Source of the DNA: DATFYM01 sp035315065
GTDB taxonomy: Bacteria; Acidobacteriota; Terriglobia; UBA7540
DNA: 9,926 nucleotides
Direction: 5' to 3'
Assembly (NCBI GenBank): GCA_035315065.1
Contig: DATFYM010000085.1
Span: forward strand, 1-9,926
Positions 5,959 through 9,926 of this stretch are shown here, piece by piece. The notes under the pieces were generated by a model that did no database searches, was not told the DNA's origin, and was given only the letters and a program-made list of their open reading frames with translations. Every line of letters begins with the position of its first letter. Position 1 is the stretch's first letter. Both the position numbers and the translations under genes were made by a program.

Positions 5959-6804
5959 TCACTGCGTTCCCGTGCGACGAGGGAGGCCCTGGCGGTGGCG
6001 CTCCAACTTGAGAGCGTACATGCGGATGTCGGCCTCGGCCACGTCTTTCTCTGGTGTTTGGCCCGCGACATGAAGGTAGATTCCGGCGCTGACCGAGATG
6101 GGAGTGTCGCCAAAACGGTTGTTACGGTCCCACTCCTGAAGTTTCTGCTGGATGCGCTCCCGAACGGTCTCCGCACCGGCTTCGTCGGTCTCGGGAAGGA
6201 CCACCAGGAATTCGTCGCCCCCGTACCGGATCACGTGATCGGAGCCGCGCGCACACGACTTGATGATGCCGGCAATCTGGGCCAACACGAAATCGCCGGT
6301 CAGGTGGCCGTAACGATCGTTAACCTGCTTGAAGCCATCCACGTCGCACATCACCAGCGTCAGCGGCCGGTTGTTGCGTTCGCTGCGCTGGATCTCGCCT
6401 TGCAGGATCTCGTGCAGAAACGCCCGGTTGAGGACGTTGGTCACGGTATCGATGAGGCCGGAGGACTGGGAGTTGCGCGCGGTCAGCATGCTCTCGAGGT
6501 TGGCGAGGCGCAACTTCTTGAGTTCCAGTTCGCGCCGCGCCGCGAACAACGCCACCAAGAGCCCGAACATCATGATCGCGAAAAGCACTTGGGGAGACAG
6601 CTTGATGTCGACCGTCGGAACCAGCCAGAAGTTCCGGGGAAAGAAAAAAGAAAGAATCCCGAGCAGGAAGACCCCGATGGCGAAAGCCACCAGCAGCCAG
6701 ATTTCGAAGTCACGCGATTCCAGGCGGCGCAACTCGGCCAACAGGCGGGGCTGCGGTCCAACCTGTTCGATAAAGCTCACCCGCTGATCGGCGTGTTCCG
6801 CCAT
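5959..6804 (-). CDS. Membrane-anchored diguanylate cyclase (GGDEF)
   Basis: This is a 281-residue protein with two hydrophobic helices (about 35-56 and 71-89), a charged helical linker (90-118) and a GGDEF domain to about 270. It makes the second messenger c-di-GMP from two GTP at the inner membrane. The signature GGDEF (195-199) is intact, and RGSD (186-189) five residues upstream is a complete inhibitory I-site, predicting an active, product-inhibited enzyme. CDVDGFKQVNDRYGH (153-167) is the usual metal/GTP region. No separate sensory domain is visible beyond the membrane hairpin. The start is uncertain: the ATG at 6804 gives the most coding-like N-terminus, an ATG at 6837 would add 11 residues, and the farthest in-frame start (7002) overlaps pruA implausibly. 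It follows pruA by about 60 nt on the same strand and is probably co-transcribed with it. Confidence 0.85.
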   Translation of the reverse strand: MAEHADQRVSFIEQVGPQPRLLAELRRLESRDFEIWLLVAFAIGVFLLGILSFFFPRNFWLVPTVDIKLSPQVLFAIMMFGLLVALFAARRELELKKLRLANLESMLTARNSQSSGLIDTVTNVLNRAFLHEILQGEIQRSERNNRPLTLVMCDVDGFKQVNDRYGHLTGDFVLAQIAGIIKSCARGSDHVIRYGGDEFLVVLPETDEAGAETVRERIQQKLQEWDRNNRFGDTPISVSAGIYLHVAGQTPEKDVAEADIRMYALKLERHRQGLPRRTGTQ

Positions 6805-6866
6805 TCGCTTACCAATTCGCCAGCCACTCGCATACATCCGTTGGCCGCGGCGCAGGCCCCTCGCGA

Positions 6867-8426
6867 CTACATGGCGACCTTCTCGGCCAGCGTCTTTCCC
6901 TGCATGAACAACAGCAGGTAGTCGTGACCGCCGGCCTTCGAATCGGTGCCGGACATGTTGAAGCCGCCAAACGGATGGGCGCCGACCATCGCCCCCGTGC
7001 ACTTGCGATTAAAGTAGAGGTTGCCGACGTGGAACTGTTCGGCGGCCTTCTCGAGCTTATGACGGTTCTTGGTGTAGACCGCGCCGGTCAGGCCGTACTC
7101 GGTGTTGTTGGCGATCTCCAGCGCCTTGTCGAAGTTCTGGGCTTTGATAACCGCCAAAACGGGCCCGAAGATTTCCTCCTGGGCAATGGTGGCATCGGGC
7201 GCAACGTCGGCGATGACGGTGGGTGTGACGAAGTATCCGGACCCGGAGCCCTCATCCCCTCCTGTCACCAACCGGCCTTCCTTCTTGCCTTGCTCGATGT
7301 AAGCCAGAATTTGCTTTCGGGCGCTAGAGTTGATCACCGGGCCCATGTACGTATCCGGCTCGACAGGTTGCCCCACCTTGATCTGCTCGACGCGCTGCTT
7401 CAGCATCTCCAGGAACGCGTCGTAAACCTTCTGCACCACAATCGCGCGCGAGCAAGCGGAGCACTTCTGGCCCTGGAAGCCGAACGCCGAGGCGACGACG
7501 CCTTCGACGGCGGCGCCGAGGTCGGTTTCGGCGTCGATCACGATCGAGTCCTTGCCACCCATCTCCGCCACCACACGCTTCACCCAAACCTGACCGGGGG
7601 CGCGCTTGGCGGCCAGTTCGTTGATCCGCAGGCCGACCTCCTTCGAACCGGTGAAGGCGACGTAACGCGTGCGCGGGTGCGTTACTAGGACATCTCCCAC
7701 CACTGATCCCGAGCCGGGGACGTAGTTCGCCACGCCGGCAGGCAGGCCGGCGCGCTCCAGGGCTTCGAAGAACTTGTAACCAATCACCGGCGAGTCGCTC
7801 GAGGGTTTCAACACGACCGTATTGCCGGTTACGATCGACGCCGCGGTCATGCCAACCAGGATAGCCAAGGGGAAGTTCCAGGGTGGAATCACCACGCCTA
7901 CGCCGAGCGGGATATAGCGCAGATAGTTCCTCTCGCCCTGTACCGGCGTCAGCGGTTGCGGCTTCGCCAGGCGCAGCATGTCACGAGCGTAGAATTCGCA
8001 GAAGTCAATCGCCTCCGCCACGTCCGCGTCAGCCTCAGCCCACGATTTCCCCACTTCGTAGACCATCCAGGCGGCGTAGTAATACTTTCGCTCGCGGATG
8101 ATTCTGGCAGTTTCCACCACCAGTGCGATGCGGTCCTCGGCGGCCGTCCGGCTCCAACTCTTGAAGGCTCCGTCCGCAGTCAGAATGGCTTGTTCCGCCA
8201 GTCCCTTGTCGGCCTTAGAGAACACTCCTACCGCCTGATCCTTCTGCGCCGGATTGTACGACGTCAGCTTGTCGTCGGTCTTGATTCGCTTGCCCCCGAT
8301 TACGAGGTCGTATTCCCGTCCCAGTTCCTTTTTGACTTCCTCCAGCGCTTCCTTCATGCGCCGGCGGTGCTCCGGGTTGCCCCTGAAATCGCTGGAGGGC
8401 TCGTTCCTGAAATCAGACAGTACCAT
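6867..8426 (-). CDS. pruA: 1-pyrroline-5-carboxylate (L-glutamate gamma-semialdehyde) dehydrogenase
   Basis: This is a full-length 519-residue aldehyde dehydrogenase of the PruA/RocA type. It oxidises L-glutamate-gamma-semialdehyde to glutamate with NAD+ in the cytoplasm, the last step of proline, arginine and ornithine breakdown. Conserved motifs are present: PPWNFP (181-186), KPS (207-209), FTGSKEVG (258-265), the general base Glu288 in AEMGGKDS, the nucleophile Cys322 in FQGQKCSACSR, QEEIFGPV (416-423), and the C-terminal PFGGFNMSGTDSKAGG (485-500). The long N-terminus and QGQKCSACSR are typical of the P5C branch. The start is supported by GGAGG (8435-8431) four bases upstream and a TATAAT box further up. 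No proline dehydrogenase domain is fused and none is in the window. The cyclase gene follows closely downstream. Confidence 0.93.
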   Translation of the reverse strand: MVLSDFRNEPSSDFRGNPEHRRRMKEALEEVKKELGREYDLVIGGKRIKTDDKLTSYNPAQKDQAVGVFSKADKGLAEQAILTADGAFKSWSRTAAEDRIALVVETARIIRERKYYYAAWMVYEVGKSWAEADADVAEAIDFCEFYARDMLRLAKPQPLTPVQGERNYLRYIPLGVGVVIPPWNFPLAILVGMTAASIVTGNTVVLKPSSDSPVIGYKFFEALERAGLPAGVANYVPGSGSVVGDVLVTHPRTRYVAFTGSKEVGLRINELAAKRAPGQVWVKRVVAEMGGKDSIVIDAETDLGAAVEGVVASAFGFQGQKCSACSRAIVVQKVYDAFLEMLKQRVEQIKVGQPVEPDTYMGPVINSSARKQILAYIEQGKKEGRLVTGGDEGSGSGYFVTPTVIADVAPDATIAQEEIFGPVLAVIKAQNFDKALEIANNTEYGLTGAVYTKNRHKLEKAAEQFHVGNLYFNRKCTGAMVGAHPFGGFNMSGTDSKAGGHDYLLLFMQGKTLAEKVAM

Positions 8427-8430
8427 TAAG

Positions 8431-8461
8431 CCTCCATCAACATTTGGGAAGGTTCATTATA
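8431..8461 (-). promoter_or_regulatory. Likely pruA promoter -10 box and ribosome binding site
   Basis: On the minus strand a perfect TATAAT (8461-8456) is followed about 25 nt later by GGAGG (8435-8431), and then the pruA ATG (8426). Transcription would start near 8449, leaving a short leader. No good TTGACA-like -35 is found 16-18 nt upstream, so either activation or an unusual sigma preference is possible. Confidence 0.5.
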
Positions 8462-8519
8462 CCTGTTATTCTGCCGTCCTGATAGAGTACGAAAGGGCTA
8501 TTGACTGTCGCTGGATGAC

Positions 8520-8614
8520 AGGAGTCAGGAGTCAGAATAAAGGAGGTGATTCTGGCAGTGGACAAGGAAACGTCGTCTTCATTCTGGCTTCTGACTCCTA
8601 TCTTTCTGACTCCT
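8520..8614. repeat. GGAGTCA heptad inverted repeat
   Basis: The arms 8520-8538 and 8581-8599 are inverted copies matching at 17 of 19 positions. Both contain GGAGTCA-type 7-base units (two in tandem on the left), and a further inverted unit (CTGACTCCT) lies at 8606-8614. The repeat lies between the ROK kinase stop and the pruA promoter, both on the minus strand. A 64-codon open frame across it is repeat-derived and not a gene. Confidence 0.75.
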
Positions 8615-8620
8615 CTGCTT

Positions 8621-8636
8621 CTAATCAGCAATCGGC
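8621..8636. repeat. Heptad repeat fragment overlapping the ROK stop codon
   Basis: On the minus strand the bases read GCCGATT followed by GCTGATT and then AG. These are the same 7-base units seen in the arms at 5802-5956. The TAG stop of the ROK gene lies within this fragment, so its last few codons are repeat-derived. Confidence 0.6.
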
Positions 8637-9631
8637 GATGAACTCAAGCCTTCCGCCTCTTCTCCTGCTGGCAGAAAGAGGCTGGCAGCGCCAAACACGC
8701 CGACTTGTTTCTGCAACTTGGCATAAAGAATGGGAGTCTTCACTGCAAGGCTCCGATTGATGGTGTACTGAGGGATGGTTTCGTGAATCTTGTCGAAGAG
8801 AGGCTTGCCGATTTGCGAAACCCCGCCGCCGATAACGATGGCCTCGGGGTCGAGGAGCGTGATCATCCCCGCCAGCCAGACGCCCAGATAGAAACCCGTT
8901 TCTTCGATGATGGACTTCGCTACCTCATCTCCCTTGCGAGCCGCCTCCTCGATCATTTGGGGCGTAATCCTGCTGAGGTGTCCACGCGTCACCTCTCGCA
9001 GCCGGCTGGGTACGGTGTGCTGCTGCTCGAGGAAGACGCGAGTCCGCCGGACGATGCCCGGACCTGCCGCCAGGGCTTCAATGCACCCCAAGGTTCCGCA
9101 CCCACAGCGGTAGGGACTTTTATAGTCGATGCTGACGTGCCCGCCTTCGCCTGCCACGCCGTTCTTGCCATGGTAGATCTTGCGGTCGATGATGATCCCC
9201 GTACCGATTCCCGTGGAAACGGTCACATAAAAAATATGACGGTAACCGGTCGCGGCGCCGAACAAAACTTCCGCCAGCCCCGCGGCGTTGGCGTCGTTTT
9301 CAAGCTTGGCGGGGACGCCAAAACGCTCGTAAATCGTCTTTGCTAAAGGCACGTTTTTCCACCCCGGCAGGTTGGGAGGATTGATCACCACCCCGGTCTG
9401 GGGGTTGAGGGGCCCCGGCGCGCAGGCACCGATACCTTTAATTTTCTGCTGGCCCCCCGCTTCGTCGATCAATCGTTCAATCAGATGCAGGACCTGCCGC
9501 AGGCTGGTCTTGTAGCCCTCCTGTGCCAGCGTGGGCTCCACCGTTGACTTCACTAGGCGTCCGGCGTGCGTCATCAGGCCGCCGGCTACCTTTGTTCCTC
9601 CAATATCGATCCCCATGATGAGTTGCGGCAT
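8621..9631 (-). CDS. ROK-family sugar kinase (glucokinase-like)
   Basis: This is a 336-residue cytoplasmic kinase that should transfer phosphate from ATP to a hexose, glucose being most likely. Visible motifs are the phosphate-binding DIGGTK (9-14), the sugar-contacting and catalytic LENDANAAGLAE (110-121, base Asp113), STGIGTGIIID (139-149), and GEGGH (161-165). The ROK zinc signature CGCGTLGCIE (176-185) uses Cys176, Cys178 and Cys183 with His165. A second nucleotide-side motif, PEAIVIGGGVS, spans 262-272. There is no N-terminal winged-helix domain, so it is a kinase rather than a ROK repressor. N-acetylglucosamine, mannose or fructose are alternative substrates. The start at 9631 has a GGAG about 12 bases upstream; ATG 9616 is a less likely alternative. 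The last residues (SPIAD and stop) come from a repeat. Confidence 0.9.
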   Translation of the reverse strand: MPQLIMGIDIGGTKVAGGLMTHAGRLVKSTVEPTLAQEGYKTSLRQVLHLIERLIDEAGGQQKIKGIGACAPGPLNPQTGVVINPPNLPGWKNVPLAKTIYERFGVPAKLENDANAAGLAEVLFGAATGYRHIFYVTVSTGIGTGIIIDRKIYHGKNGVAGEGGHVSIDYKSPYRCGCGTLGCIEALAAGPGIVRRTRVFLEQQHTVPSRLREVTRGHLSRITPQMIEEAARKGDEVAKSIIEETGFYLGVWLAGMITLLDPEAIVIGGGVSQIGKPLFDKIHETIPQYTINRSLAVKTPILYAKLQKQVGVFGAASLFLPAGEEAEGLSSSPIAD

Positions 9632-9670
9632 TGCTGGCTGATCTCCGTTATGGCGTTCCGAAGACCCTTG

Positions 9671-9701
9671 AGTATACCGCAGGCTTGGATTTCCGGATCA
9701 A
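9671..9701 (-). promoter_or_regulatory. Possible ROK kinase promoter
   Basis: On the minus strand TATACT (9676-9671) lies 19 nt after TTGATC (9701-9696). The start of transcription would fall near 9663, about 30 nt before the ROK ATG. The -10 is good, the spacer is long and the -35 only partial, so this is tentative. Confidence 0.3.
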
Positions 9702-9801
9702 ATTGAAAAAATCAATAGTAGCCGTCCCTCAGGCCGTTGCCGACAGCCTCCAACCGATCTGCCCAAACAGATAGCCCAGAACTGTCTAGTATATCGTTTC
9801 A

Positions 9802-9926
9802 TTAAACTGTAACCGTATTACTGGTGGTTAATGCGTCAAACTTTTTCCAGCGGTGAACTACCGGCTGGGCGTTGATTTCGGCGACGCCTAGCAGAATGCG
9901 CTGTCGGAGCTCGTCCCAGGACTGAA
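9802..9926 (-). CDS. IS630-family transposase, C-terminal end (partial)
   Basis: The minus strand is open from the window edge to a TAA (9804-9802), encoding the last 40 residues of a protein that begins outside. SWDELRQRILLGVAEINA followed by QPVVHRWKKFDAL matches what I remember of the C-termini of IS630/Tc1-mariner-type DDE transposases. The catalytic residues lie in the part not shown, so completeness cannot be judged. The insertion sequence end should lie a short distance past the stop, probably within 9720-9800, but without the other end its inverted repeat and TA target duplication cannot be fixed. The ROK gene lies immediately beyond. Confidence 0.65.
   Translation of the reverse strand, partial: QSWDELRQRILLGVAEINAQPVVHRWKKFDALTTSNTVTV

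Noticed and set aside
5836..6921. 361-codon plus-strand open frame opposite the cyclase
   Set aside because: It is the antisense shadow of a clear GGDEF gene and begins inside the inverted repeat.
6805..7002. Longer start for the diguanylate cyclase inside pruA
   Set aside because: It would overlap 136 nt of pruA coding sequence, and the extra residues are Arg-rich shadow-type sequence.
6924..7688. 254-codon plus-strand open frame opposite pruA
   Set aside because: It is the antisense shadow of well-conserved aldehyde dehydrogenase codons; no own motifs or ribosome binding site.
6867..8426. Bifunctional PutA (proline dehydrogenase plus P5C dehydrogenase)
   Set aside because: At 519 residues only the dehydrogenase domain is present; no proline dehydrogenase motifs precede it.
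8437..8631. 64-codon minus-strand open frame before pruA
   Set aside because: It is made largely of GGAGTCA-type repeat units and overlaps the pruA promoter.
8621..9631. ROK-family transcriptional repressor (NagC/Mlc type)
   Set aside because: The protein starts directly with the ATP-binding DIGGTK motif and lacks a helix-turn-helix domain.

Overview
The window looks like a chromosomal segment of a GC-rich, free-living heterotrophic bacterium, most likely an Acidobacteriota member (Solibacter/Bryobacter-like). That assignment is inference. It rests on the mix of genes (secreted M28 peptidase, secreted VOC and GlcG/HbpS proteins, RraA-like protein, stand-alone P5C dehydrogenase, ROK kinase) and on the abundant short-period intergenic repeats, which I associate with that phylum from memory. 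No tRNA, rRNA, CRISPR array or phage module was seen.

Layout. The left edge (1-180) holds the last 59 codons of an unrecognised plus-strand gene, convergent with a small unrecognised minus-strand gene (306-497). A gene-free stretch (498-960) carries GC-rich hairpins. Plus-strand genes follow: an RraA-like protein (961-1656) and a secreted two-domain VOC protein (1693-2811), 36 nt apart and probably co-transcribed; then a secreted GlcG/HbpS-type protein (3014-3481) and a secreted M28 peptidase of the glutamate carboxypeptidase II type (3559-5784). The right half is on the minus strand. Read in its own direction it contains an IS630-type transposase tail (9926-9802), a ROK-family sugar kinase (9631-8621), a P5C dehydrogenase, pruA/rocA (8426-6867), and a membrane-bound diguanylate cyclase closely behind it (about 6804-5959). 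The M28 peptidase and the cyclase converge at about 5.8-5.96 kb.

How the genes may work together. The theme is degradation of organic matter. The exported M28 peptidase would release amino acids or small peptides, P5C dehydrogenase would feed proline, arginine or ornithine carbon to glutamate, and the ROK kinase would phosphorylate a hexose. The RraA, VOC and GlcG proteins look like an accessory catabolic set whose substrate cannot be read from sequence. I see no defence system, secondary-metabolite cluster or clearly novel enzyme system.

The least ordinary signal is intergenic. At least five repeat families with 7-nt or 9-nt periodicity, mostly arranged as imperfect inverted repeats, sit against the 3' ends of genes (2811-2942, 3511-3546, 5789-5956, 8520-8636), and a double-hairpin palindrome lies at 881-927. 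Three gene ends lie at or within 2 nt of these repeats, and the ROK gene takes its stop codon from inside one.
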